Shown here: in pieces, positions 1 through 7,188 of the stretch
Layout of the letters: the number at the start of each line of letters is the position of its first letter
Numbering within the stretch: the stretch's first letter is position 1
Assembly: GCF_965199065.1 (NCBI RefSeq)
Contig: NZ_CBDAQN010000001.1
Span: 1,550,001-1,614,000 of the forward strand
Length of the DNA: 64,000 nucleotides
Source: Acidisoma sp965199065
Lineage (GTDB): Bacteria; Pseudomonadota; Alphaproteobacteria; Acetobacterales; Acetobacteraceae
Reading direction: 5' to 3'
Made by a program: the position numbers and the translations under genes
Notes under the pieces: model-generated
The model's database searches: none
Told to the model about the DNA's origin: nothing
What the model saw: the letters and a program-made list of their open reading frames with translations, nothing else

Positions 1-84
1 ACCAGACGGCGACCGTATGAGATAACATTGCTAGGTCAAACTAATTCACCCGATCAAGCTGTTGCTGACGGATGGGTTGCGGAC

Positions 85-117
85 GCGTTGCCGGTCGGTA
101 ACGCAACCTTATTATTT
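85..117 (+). terminator. hairpin followed by T/A-rich tract
   Basis: Bases 85-92 pair with 97-104 around a GGTC loop, with one G-U pair; an outer GGTTGCG/CGCAACC pairing is also possible. The stem is followed by AACCTTATTATTT. This could end transcription of a gene to the left of the window or sit in the leader of the glycosyltransferase gene. No coding region is seen in bases 1-187. Confidence 0.4.
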
Positions 118-187
118 GCGCTATTGCGAATAAAATGTTTTCGGACTAGAGCACCACGTATAGTGTGCTAACCTACGGTGCCTCATT

Positions 188-1153
188 ATGACATTGCAGA
201 CGCCGGTTCTGTCTATCATCGTGCCGACCTTCAACCGTGCGCGGTTCCTCCTCTCCACCGTCGAGCAGATACTCCGCCAGGACTTCACCGATTTCGAACT
301 TCTGGTGGTCGATCAATCTTCTCCCGAGCAGCACGCCATTGTCAGAGACGGCCTTGCATCTCATCGGTCAGATAGACGGCTGTCGTATTTTCATCTGCCA
401 AGTTCCGGAGTTGCCAACGCTCGCAATGCGGGCCTCGCACGAGTGTCCGGGCAGTTCATTATGTTTCTGGACGACGACGTAATCTTGCTGACCAGTTCGT
501 TTTTGCGCGCGCATCTCGACTGCTACGATGATCCTCGAATTGGCGGAGTGACAGGCCGCACGATCGAACGCGTCAATCGAGAGAACGTTCGGCATACGGC
601 CAACCGCATTACGGTTGGTGGCCGGACAATGGTGAACCTCCTCGGCCACGAGCGCTGCCAGATTCACTCCCTGAAAGGAGCGAACATGAGCGTGCGGAGC
701 GAAGCGATCGCTGGCATGGGCGGGTTCGACAGAAACTATACCGGGACGGCGCTTCTCGAAGAAGCTGACTTTTCCGAGCGCATCCTCAAGCGCGGCTGGC
801 AGTTCGTGTTCGAGCCTACTGCCGAGCTGCTTCATCTCTCGGCACCTGCCGGAGGTGTTCGAGTAAGCGATCAAGCCAAAGCAGACTACTTCAGGTTTCG
901 GTCGACGGCATACTTCGTGCGCAAGCACCGAGGGCGTTTGGGCCTCGTGCCGTTTGCCGTGACCCATCTGCAAGTCGCACTCAAGAAGGCTGCACAGGCG
1001 AAGCGTGTCGGACTGATGCCAGAATTGCTTAAAGGCGCGATGAGCGGTCTTCAACGCCTGCAACTCGGCACCGATCAGGAAATTAGCTACCTCTCCAAAT
1101 CAGCCGGCACTGACATTCCTGCATCGCTCGACCACCACCCTTCCTTGAACTAG
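188..1153 (+). CDS. family 2 glycosyltransferase
   Basis: 321 residues with a GT-A fold glycosyltransferase family 2 pattern: an N-terminal VLSIIVPTFNRARFL strand-turn motif (residues 7-21), a nucleotide-sugar/metal motif FLDDDV around residues 93-98, and an acidic LLEEADFSERIL segment that is likely the catalytic-base region. There is no clear membrane segment, so the enzyme is probably cytoplasmic or peripheral. It would move a sugar from an NDP-sugar to a growing glycan, but the donor and acceptor cannot be read from the sequence. The ATG at 188 fits the family start; the Shine-Dalgarno sequence is weak. The acyltransferase-like gene at 1606 and glycan-gene remnants at 2605-3300 suggest the edge of an exopolysaccharide or capsule locus. 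Confidence 0.85.
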   Translation: MTLQTPVLSIIVPTFNRARFLLSTVEQILRQDFTDFELLVVDQSSPEQHAIVRDGLASHRSDRRLSYFHLPSSGVANARNAGLARVSGQFIMFLDDDVILLTSSFLRAHLDCYDDPRIGGVTGRTIERVNRENVRHTANRITVGGRTMVNLLGHERCQIHSLKGANMSVRSEAIAGMGGFDRNYTGTALLEEADFSERILKRGWQFVFEPTAELLHLSAPAGGVRVSDQAKADYFRFRSTAYFVRKHRGRLGLVPFAVTHLQVALKKAAQAKRVGLMPELLKGAMSGLQRLQLGTDQEISYLSKSAGTDIPASLDHHPSLN

Positions 1154-1605
1154 AACCGGCGCACGCCGATCGCTCGACACCATGATGTTGACCGATCATT
1201 TTGGTGAGCTGCCCCGGAGGATGCGCGTAGAGCGCCCTCTGGAGGCCTACTTTTGGGATGCGCCTGCAAAAGCGGCTGTCCACTTTTGGCGGCGACCACG
1301 CGCAGGTTCCGTTCAAACTCCCTGACGAAGACCGTAAAGCTGCACCGCTCCGGTATTGCCACGTTACCATGATGCTCTTCACACCTATTCGGCTGACGCC
1401 ATAAGACCATCAGCGGCCGCCGCTCAAGGCTCAACCGATGGATGAAATCGAAGTCCGTAGGGTTTCGTGATACGTCTACGTAGCTTTCAGGCTCACGCAG
1501 CCTCCGCCGAGCTTCAGACATATCAGGAGGCGACAAGCCTCGGTCTTTAGCGAAAACGCAGTTGATGCTACGACCGCATCGATCTGAATAAGACCTGGAA
1601 TACCG
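1154..1605. other. gene-free stretch, possible decayed coding remnant
   Basis: No convincing gene is seen. A plus-strand frame opens at ATG 1182 and runs 47 codons to a stop near 1325. A second frame then continues with a protein-like stretch up to about 1403. This could be a frameshifted remnant of another polysaccharide gene, but the family was not recognised and chance is not excluded. Confidence 0.3.
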
Positions 1606-2604
1606 ATGTCAGCAATGCAACAAAAGCTGCCGGATGAATTGAAGGGTCTTCTCGATCCTGTTCCCCGTTTGGCTAGCACAACGAACGCCGCTCGCCCGTC
1701 GCCCCCAAGCCTTTTTCATAATGATTGGTGGCTGAAGGCCGCATCGAAGGGCAAGTGGGAGCAAGTGGAGTGCCGTCGCGACGGTGTAATCCTAGCCACC
1801 ATGCCATTTGTGCGGCACACGATGCTGGGAATGAGGCGGTTGCGAATGCCTCCATATACCCGAACTCTCGGTCCGGCATTTAATCTTCCTCCCTCCAAGC
1901 CTTTTCAGCGCGCGCAGACTGTTCGCAAGTTAGTGGCGGACCTCCTCGCCAAGTTGCCTCCGCACGACCATTTTCAGATGACACTCGACCCCGACAGCGA
2001 AGCTCCCTTCGCCTTCTCGATCGCTGGCTGTTCGGTGGACGCACCGTTTACTTTTCGCTTCCCATCCTCAACCCAGCCGGAGCAAGCTCTCTCAGATTGC
2101 GATCAAAAGACCAGGAATCTTATCCGGACGGCGGAGAAGCGCCTGCGCGTCGTGTCCGATAATTCACTGGATCGTTTCATCACTTTATCGCTACGCGAGA
2201 AGCCTCGCAGCGACAATATCCATGACTTCCCTCTGCTCGAAGCCATCTTCTCATCTTGCTTAAACCATGGCTCGGGCGTCGTCCTGACCGCAGTTGATCA
2301 GCAGGATCGCGACGTCGCGAGCAGCGTCTTGGTCTGGGATGAGCGCATTATGTACTTGTGGTTGACGAGCAGGGATCCAGAGCTTTCAACGAGTGGCGGC
2401 GGAGCGTTCTTGCTCTGGGAGTCGATCAAAATGGCAAGCGGCCTAGGCCGGACATTCGATCTTGACGGTTACAGCTCGGCGGCAAGCGCCAAGTTTCTGG
2501 CGAGTTTCGGCCGCCCGCCAAGCATACGTCCGAGGGTCGTCAAGGCGTCCGTGCGGTACCGGATGGCGGAATTAGTGAGGGAAGTAGGAGTGAACCGGAG
2601 TTAG
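1606..2604 (+). CDS. FemAB/GNAT-like acyltransferase (BioF2-like acetyltransferase domain)
   Basis: 332 residues resembling the FemAB-related GNAT proteins (acetyltransf_6) found in alphaproteobacterial exopolysaccharide clusters. Supporting features are the N-terminal FHNDWWLKAAS segment (around residue 37), a central basic KTRNLIRTAEKRL helix, and a C-terminal half with VASSVLVWDERIMYLWLTS and LLWESIKMASGLGRTFDLDGYSSAA, typical of the second GNAT-like lobe. Family members transfer acyl or aminoacyl groups to cell-surface precursors; the substrate here is unknown. The start has no strong ribosome-binding site. The gene lies downstream of a family 2 glycosyltransferase on the same strand and is followed at once by broken glycan-related reading frames, so it may be a survivor of a decaying locus. 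Confidence 0.65.
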   Translation: MSAMQQKLPDELKGLLDPVPRLASTTNAARPSPPSLFHNDWWLKAASKGKWEQVECRRDGVILATMPFVRHTMLGMRRLRMPPYTRTLGPAFNLPPSKPFQRAQTVRKLVADLLAKLPPHDHFQMTLDPDSEAPFAFSIAGCSVDAPFTFRFPSSTQPEQALSDCDQKTRNLIRTAEKRLRVVSDNSLDRFITLSLREKPRSDNIHDFPLLEAIFSSCLNHGSGVVLTAVDQQDRDVASSVLVWDERIMYLWLTSRDPELSTSGGGAFLLWESIKMASGLGRTFDLDGYSSAASAKFLASFGRPPSIRPRVVKASVRYRMAELVREVGVNRS

Positions 2605-2823
2605 GGATGTGCAGATGTCGGCGCATACTTCTCGGGCGCAGCCCCTGGGCATCCCTCTCTTTGGGCGGTCTTAGCCTGCGTCCTCAACAACATCGAAATC
2701 TACTGCCTCTGGCGGGCGTTGGGGCCGAAGCTCACCGATGTCCTTCAAACCTTCGCAGGTGTGAACCTTGCCTTGAACGTCATGGCAAGCCTAATGAAGC
2801 GTCTTGGCCGTCAAGTTCCTTGA
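2605..2823 (+). pseudogene. remnant of a membrane-type protein (fragment)
   Basis: Directly after the stop codon of the preceding gene, one frame stays open for 72 codons and encodes a protein-like, partly hydrophobic stretch (GAAPGHPSLWAVLACVLNNI, then a leucine- and alanine-rich segment) ending with TGA at 2821-2823. It has no usable start codon near its beginning. It reads like an internal piece of a polysaccharide-export or membrane protein, but the family was not recognised. Treated as a gene fragment. Confidence 0.4.
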
Positions 2824-2829
2824 CCTAGT

Positions 2830-3235
2830 CCGCTGACGTATTTGTCCTGGCCGATGAAACCCGAGGGAAGATAAAGAACATCGGCGCCGACCGTGTCGTT
2901 GGCCTGACCGACGTCGAAATACTCGCGGCCAAGTTTGTCGCGGCTGCCGAGGGAAGCATTCAATGGTATAGCGGGGACGCCCCACTATACATGTTCTACC
3001 TGCGTTTATCCCGACTACGACTATTATGTACAGATGGAATGCGACGTGAATAACCATGTCGATCTAGTTCGTCTGGTCGCGAACATCAGCGCGGACAAGG
3101 TCGAAGTACTAGCGTCGACAACCTGGAGTCGATCGATGGCGGTTGACATGCCTGGAGGCTTACAGACCAGACGAACTGCGTCATCAGATCATCTGTCTAA
3201 GCGCGTTCTCAAAAAAAGGGCCTTGCGGTTCTAAG
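2830..3235 (+). pseudogene. frameshifted remnant of a glycan-associated (glycosyltransferase-like) protein
   Basis: Three consecutive plus-strand frames together give one continuous protein-like sequence. The first carries ADVFVLADETRGK through WYSGDAPLYMFYL (about 2834-3000), the second carries PDYDYYVQMECDVNNH (about 3008-3150), and the third carries EAYRPDELRHQIICLSAFS up to a stop at 3232-3234. The joins lie near 3000 and 3150. The 'WYsGD-lY-FY ... PDYDYY ... ECDV' pattern is one I associate with putative glycosyltransferases of exopolysaccharide clusters; this is from memory, not a search. No intact frame spans it, so it is called a pseudogene. It may extend to about 3360 in yet another frame. 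Confidence 0.5.
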
Positions 3236-3700
3236 TTCGCTCCATCGCAAGCTACAACGGCTTGGCCCGATAGGGTACGTGCGCTCGCTTTTTAGTCCGC
3301 ATTTCAAGAACCAGATGCGTATTTCCATGGCGAGGTTCACACGCAGCCAGGCCCCGAGCCGCTGACAGCGGCGGGAGCACGGTCGCCCGCTGATGCCCCT
3401 CAGCAAGCCTAAGAGCTTCGCGAGCACCATGGGTCTCCGGGCGAAGCGCGTTGTTTTAGCGCACCCGGCCTCACCTGGTGCGGCCCTTCGGGGGCACCTT
3501 AAGTGCGGCTGCGCCCCACTCCTGCCAAAGTTCCATCCTTTAACCTCTTCCAGTATCAAGCCACGGCTCCCGCGAAGCGGTGTCTCGGGGCATCTGGATC
3601 ATCCGGCTTAGCCTCTAAGGGCTGGCGGACAGTGGGCGCATCCTCTAAGGAGATGAGGCATCAATAACCTCACGCTTTCGTTAATGTTTGGCTTAACCTG
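3236..3700. other. gene-free stretch with adjacent GC-rich hairpins
   Basis: No supported gene. Two hairpins lie side by side: 3477-3498 (GGTGC pairing with GCACC around a CCCTTCGGG core) and 3501-3519 (AGTG/CACT outside, GGC/GCC inside). The 9-mer CCTCTAAGG occurs twice (about 3613 and 3641). A 116-codon frame on the minus strand (3559 to 3209) is basic and Cys-rich and is not convincing as a protein. A small structured RNA is possible but unproven. Confidence 0.35.
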
Positions 3701-3716
3701 AGCCCCGTTTGGGGCT
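3701..3716. repeat. 16-base inverted repeat, copy 1
   Basis: The palindromic hairpin AGCCCCGTTTGGGGCT (6-bp stem, GTTT loop) occurs here and identically at 5621-5636. No T-tract follows on either side. The two copies bracket the block holding the LuxR-type regulator and two small genes. Confidence 0.6.
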
Positions 3717-3825
3717 GATCTAAAGACCTGGATTGGCCCATTAGATCAGGCAACAGACGCAACCGCCCCTGAAAAAGGTGGTTGAGCCGTCTCCTTATCA
3801 TCCGCTTTCAGTAAGGGTCGCCCTG

Positions 3826-4536
3826 ATGACTCCGTTGCTTTCGAATTCAGTCTCCTCCGCTTCGCTGGACAACAACCATCAAGCGGAGCCCGTCTGCATC
3901 GCCTGGATCGACGTGTCAGCTTTGACGCGCGAGTGCATGACACACGCCGTTGCCGGCGCGCAGAGGCTCTTCCTCATCGTCCCCTTCGACTCGGTGTATG
4001 ATTTCCTGAAGGCGCCCGAGCGAAAGGTCGACCTCATCGTGTATCATGCGCACGAGGCCGACTCGGTTAACTCCGCCGATATCGCGGCCCTGCGGGAGGC
4101 GTTCGCGACGACGCAGCTTGTCGTCCTGTCGGACGCAACCACGCTCGACCCGGCGGTCGTCAAGAGCGTCCTCAATCAGGGCGCGTCCGGGTTCATCCTG
4201 ACCAGCCAGACCGGGCTGCAGATGCTCGTGTCCGCTCTCGGTCTTGTCGCTTCCGGCGGCACATTCGTTCCGAAGCAGGTGCTGTTCTATCAAGAGAACG
4301 CGCACCAGAGCTCCGGCAGGGAGCCGAAGCAGAAGGGCCAGCTCACGGCCCGGGAACTCGACGTGCTCAAGCTCGTGAAGCAGGGCAAGCCGAACAAGCT
4401 TATCGCCTACGAGCTCAATCTGTCCGAGTCGACGGTGAAGGTTCACATCCGGAACACGATGCGGAAGATGGGCTCGACCAATCGCACGCATGTCGCGATG
4501 AACGCCGACAAATATGTAGAAGCCAAGGCCGCCTGA
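3826..4536 (+). CDS. LuxR-type transcriptional regulator with atypical receiver domain
   Basis: 236 residues. The C-terminal part (about 172-232) is a LuxR/NarL helix-turn-helix: LTARELDVLKLVKQGKPNKL followed by ELNLSESTVKVHIRNTMRKM. The N-terminal part (about 22-150) folds like a response-regulator receiver, with the final GASGFILTS strand. At the position of the phospho-acceptor Asp there is His74 (VDLIVYHAHE), and the usual Lys before the last loop is Thr126, so regulation by phosphorylation is unlikely. ATG 3826 was chosen over the upstream GTG 3778 because AAGGG lies 9-10 bases before it and the family starts there. It is monocistronic and ends in a strong terminator hairpin. Similar regulators control exopolysaccharide genes in some alphaproteobacteria; the target here is unknown. 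Confidence 0.85.
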   Translation: MTPLLSNSVSSASLDNNHQAEPVCIAWIDVSALTRECMTHAVAGAQRLFLIVPFDSVYDFLKAPERKVDLIVYHAHEADSVNSADIAALREAFATTQLVVLSDATTLDPAVVKSVLNQGASGFILTSQTGLQMLVSALGLVASGGTFVPKQVLFYQENAHQSSGREPKQKGQLTARELDVLKLVKQGKPNKLIAYELNLSESTVKVHIRNTMRKMGSTNRTHVAMNADKYVEAKAA

Positions 4537-4599
4537 CGACAGCGCCGGCGGCGGTCACTGACCGCAACCGGCGTCTACACAAGTTAAATCTGGAACTTC

Positions 4600-4629
4600 A
4601 GGAGCCCCGCCGGCGCAAGCGGGGCTCCT
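4600..4629. terminator. bidirectional terminator hairpin
   Basis: A perfect 11-bp stem, AGGAGCCCCGC (4600-4610) with GCGGGGCTCCT (4619-4629), with an 8-base loop. It lies between the convergent LuxR-type gene and the Gly/Ala-rich gene and probably serves both. Confidence 0.75.
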
Positions 4630-4665
4630 TTGCGTGGGGCCGGGCAATGGCACCCGAAGGCGCGG

Positions 4666-5013
4666 CTACTTGCTGCCACTGCCGCCAGCGCCACCGCCGG
4701 CACCACCTGCGGCGCCCCCGCCCGTACCACCGGCCGCGCCTCCACCAGCGCCACCATTGGCCCCGGCCGCACTGCCTGCACCGCTGGCGGCACCCGCGCT
4801 AGCGCCGGCTCCCGTGCCGGACACACCTGCGCCGACGCCACTGGCGCCTGCGGCTCCTGCTGTTCCATTGGTGAGGATACCAGGCGTGGCGGCTCCGCCG
4901 GCGCCCGGCCCTGTCGCGGCGCCGTTCGAGGTGCTCTGGGCAAATCCCGCAGTGAATGCCGCGGGAGCCAAGACGAGCGCCGAGGCGAGCGTCAGGGTGT
5001 AGATCGATCGCAT
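4666..5013 (-). CDS. Gly/Ala-rich secreted low-complexity protein
   Basis: 115 residues. An N-terminal signal peptide (MRSIYTLTLASALVLAPAA, cleavage likely after GFAQ near residue 26) is followed by a mature chain made almost only of Gly, Ala, Ser and Thr, with many GGAGGG/GAGG repeats up to the C-terminal SGSK. The start at 5013 is chosen because GAGG lies about 8 bases upstream and the signal peptide begins there; an in-frame upstream start at 5049 would only add a charged tail. The opposite strand has an open Pro/Ala-rich frame that mirrors the repeat. No function is recognised; a structural envelope or extracellular role is a guess. Confidence 0.6.
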   Translation of the reverse strand: MRSIYTLTLASALVLAPAAFTAGFAQSTSNGAATGPGAGGAATPGILTNGTAGAAGASGVGAGVSGTGAGASAGAASGAGSAAGANGGAGGGAAGGTGGGAAGGAGGGAGGSGSK

Positions 5014-5178
5014 TTCATGATCCTCTGTGTCTTTACGGATAGCCCGCACATCACAGAGGTGGCGCCCAGGGGCCGGACCCCAAGCGCGTGAGCCTTCAAA
5101 TTCCGACGATGTCCGCCGCTTTTGCCCAGACGGCCGAAGGCCGCCGCCGCCTGGGACAGACAGACATCGCCGCCGAAA

Positions 5179-5559
5179 TCAGAGGGCGCTGAACGGCGTG
5201 CCCTCGAGGCATGTGCCGGCTACGAGCAGAGCCCAAAGATCGGGATGTCCAGCGCGAAGCGGCTCCGCGCCGCTGCGCGGAAACAGGTTGGAAGGGGCCG
5301 CCACACGCTCGACTGAGACGGCTTGCTCAACGGCACCAGCCTCGGTCGCGATCTCCATCACGGAGGTGTCGTCGGAGGGTCCGAAAGCCGCGTCGGCAGA
5401 CGCTGACGGCTCATCCAGAGAGAAGTCGCCCCAGCTATTGAAGGGCCGCGAGCCGGGCATCGGCTCGATCGAACGACCCGTGGCAGGGTCGATGCGATAC
5501 ATCACTCCGTTCAGTATCCCAACGTATTGGAAAGTCTGTTCGCTAATCGAGGCGCTCAT
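5179..5559 (-). CDS. hypothetical protein
   Basis: 126 residues of unknown family. The first 50 residues (QTFQYVGILNGVMYRIDPAT, then a PFNSWGDFSLDE segment) look like a genuine folded sequence; the remainder is acidic, then Ala-rich, without membrane segment or signal peptide. AAGGGA lies 8 bases before ATG 5559, which supports this strand over the longer plus-strand frame at 5027-5599, which has arginine/serine-rich shadow composition. It stands alone; the second copy of the 16-base palindrome lies just upstream. No function can be given. Confidence 0.5.
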   Translation of the reverse strand: MSASISEQTFQYVGILNGVMYRIDPATGRSIEPMPGSRPFNSWGDFSLDEPSASADAAFGPSDDTSVMEIATEAGAVEQAVSVERVAAPSNLFPRSGAEPLRAGHPDLWALLVAGTCLEGTPFSAL

Positions 5560-5620
5560 GCGAAATTTCCCTTTTGGTGGCCGGTTGACAAGGGCGTAGA
5601 TTTGCTACCTCTTCAGCGAC

Positions 5621-5636
5621 AGCCCCGTTTGGGGCT
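5621..5636. repeat. 16-base inverted repeat, copy 2
   Basis: AGCCCCGTTTGGGGCT, identical to 3701-3716, with unrelated flanking sequence. It lies in the gene-free stretch 5560-5768, in which nothing else was recognised. Confidence 0.6.
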
Positions 5637-5768
5637 TCTGCGGAGCCTCACATCGAGTTGATCGGTCTATGGAATTAATCCAGTAGGAGCCGCACCGGAA
5701 TATCTCGGTCGGTGTCTAAGTGGAACGATCAAGTGCTGCGCCGGCCCGGGCGCTCCCGTGGCGTCTGC

Positions 5769-6557
5769 TCAGCCGGCGAACTCAGGCTCCTCCCGCATCA
5801 GCAGCCGCTTCACGGCCTCCAGATGGAGGCGACCACTCTCTGCATCCGCCGGGCGCATCTGTCGCTGCGTCTTCTGCGCCAACTCCGGGGGGATTATGCG
5901 GAACGGACGCCCGGTGCTCATCGCCTTGACCTGAACCTCCGCCGCTCGCTCCAGGTAGTACAAATCGTCCCAGGCCATCGCGATCGTCGGCGCGGTCACC
6001 ATCACGCCGTGGTTCCGCATGAAGACGACATCCGCCTCGCCCATGGCCGCAGCGATCCGGTCACCTTCCGCCTCGTCCAAAGCCAGCCCGTTGTAGTCCT
6101 CGTCAACGGCGACGCGGCCGTAGAACTTGAGCGAAGTCTGCCCGGCCCAGATCAGCGGGTCGCCTTCCACCATGCTCAACGCCGTGGAATACGGCATGTG
6201 CGTGTGAAAGGCCGCACGCGCCCTGGGCAGCTTCTTGTGAAGCCGGGCGTGAATGAAGAAGGCCGTCGCCTCCGGCTGCCCCTCTCCGTCCACGACGTTG
6301 CCCTCGAAGTCGCAGACCAGAATGCTGGAGGCTGTCACCTCCCGGAACATCAGTCCGTAGGGGTTGACCAGGAACAGGTCGTCGCGCCCGGGAACCATGG
6401 CGGAGAAGTGGTTGCATATCCCCTCCTCCAACCCTCGTCGCGCGGCCATCCGCAGACTGGCTGCGAGATCGATCCGCGCCTCACGCAGCGCGTCCCGGTC
6501 GACATTGGCGAGCGTCGCAACCGCGGCGGAGTCTCCCGCCTGAAGTTCGTGTCCCAT
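5769..6557 (-). CDS. class II aldolase/adducin family protein
   Basis: 262 residues spanning the whole class II aldolase/adducin fold. Landmarks are the N-terminal LAASLRMAARRGLEEGICNH helix (phosphate/substrate loop region), FLVNPYGLMF, the zinc-binding HTHMPYSTALS motif (about residue 118) and a second metal-ligand region MRNHGVMV (about residue 181). Family members are zinc-dependent aldolases or decarboxylases for sugar phosphates (fuculose- or ribulose-phosphate type), but many of this subgroup have no known substrate. There is no neighbouring sugar kinase or isomerase, so no pathway is assigned. It is monocistronic on the minus strand. Confidence 0.8.
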   Translation of the reverse strand: MGHELQAGDSAAVATLANVDRDALREARIDLAASLRMAARRGLEEGICNHFSAMVPGRDDLFLVNPYGLMFREVTASSILVCDFEGNVVDGEGQPEATAFFIHARLHKKLPRARAAFHTHMPYSTALSMVEGDPLIWAGQTSLKFYGRVAVDEDYNGLALDEAEGDRIAAAMGEADVVFMRNHGVMVTAPTIAMAWDDLYYLERAAEVQVKAMSTGRPFRIIPPELAQKTQRQMRPADAESGRLHLEAVKRLLMREEPEFAG

Positions 6558-6654
6558 ACCCTCGCTCCGCTGTCGGTGATGCTAAGTGACAGCGATTTTC
6601 TTAGGAGGTCATGGCGTGATCGGAAACGGGAAACCTGACCGAGCAGCCGTTCCT

Positions 6655-7090
6655 CAGGGTTTGCCGGTGATGCTGCTGACGGGTGCGATGTCCGTGTCTT
6701 GCGCCTCCGACGGCTGCGGCGGGACCGCCGGTGAGCGATAGGCCGAGGAGGCGTCGTAGTCCTTCCCCGTCACCGGCTGCATCGACGCCTCAGGCTGGCG
6801 CATGCAGCCGCGGATCACCGAATCGCAGACGCCGTCACCCTATTATCCACCAACCGGACATTGGTGATGCAGCTGCTGCCCGGATCGCCGATCGTTATGC
6901 CCCTGAGGTCCAGCGGCAAGGTCAGGTTGAACCCGGCGCCCGCCGGAGGCGCGTAGGTGTACGTGTCGACCTCGGCCCTGCTGTCTGTGAGTGTACGCTC
7001 GCCCGCTGCCACCCAATCTACGGCTAAGGCTCGCGAATAGTCGCTACAGGAAGTAATGTCTTCTGCCTGTCACAAGACCTCGGCGAGAAG
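6655..7090 (-). pseudogene. broken gene for a hypothetical protein
   Basis: On the minus strand, one frame from about 7070 down to 6815 encodes a protein-like sequence (ALAVDWVAAGERTLTDSRAE, later GFNLTLPLDLRGITIGDPGS) and stops at 6815. From about 6840, another frame continues with GVCDSVIRGCMRQPEASMQP and a Pro/Ser-rich tail ending in ITGKP and TGA near 6657. Together they read as one Cys-containing protein, possibly exported, interrupted by a frameshift near 6840-6850. No intact start was found. The family is unknown. Confidence 0.45.
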
Positions 7091-7188
7091 CATTGGACAA
7101 TGCTTATGCGATCTGTATCAAGCGGCTAGGCCCACGGTCACCGCCCGTGAGTCCGAAACCGCGCCGGCCAACCGGAGTTGAAGGCGAG

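Noticed and set aside
3209..3559. 116-codon minus-strand frame
   Set aside because: Basic, Cys/Arg-rich, crosses the pseudogene end and the hairpin region, and has no recognised domain.
3421..3560. Possible tmRNA or other known structural RNA
   Set aside because: The region is structured but no tag-peptide reading frame, tRNA-like end or other known RNA signature could be found.
4630..5091. Pro/Ala-rich and Thr/Gly-rich plus-strand frames over the Gly/Ala protein
   Set aside because: They are the complement of the Gly/Ala repeat; only the minus-strand frame has a signal peptide and ribosome-binding site.
5027..5599. 190-codon plus-strand frame over the hypothetical 126-residue gene
   Set aside because: Arg/Ser/Pro-rich shadow composition and no ribosome-binding site; the minus-strand frame has AAGGGA and a folded-looking N-terminus.
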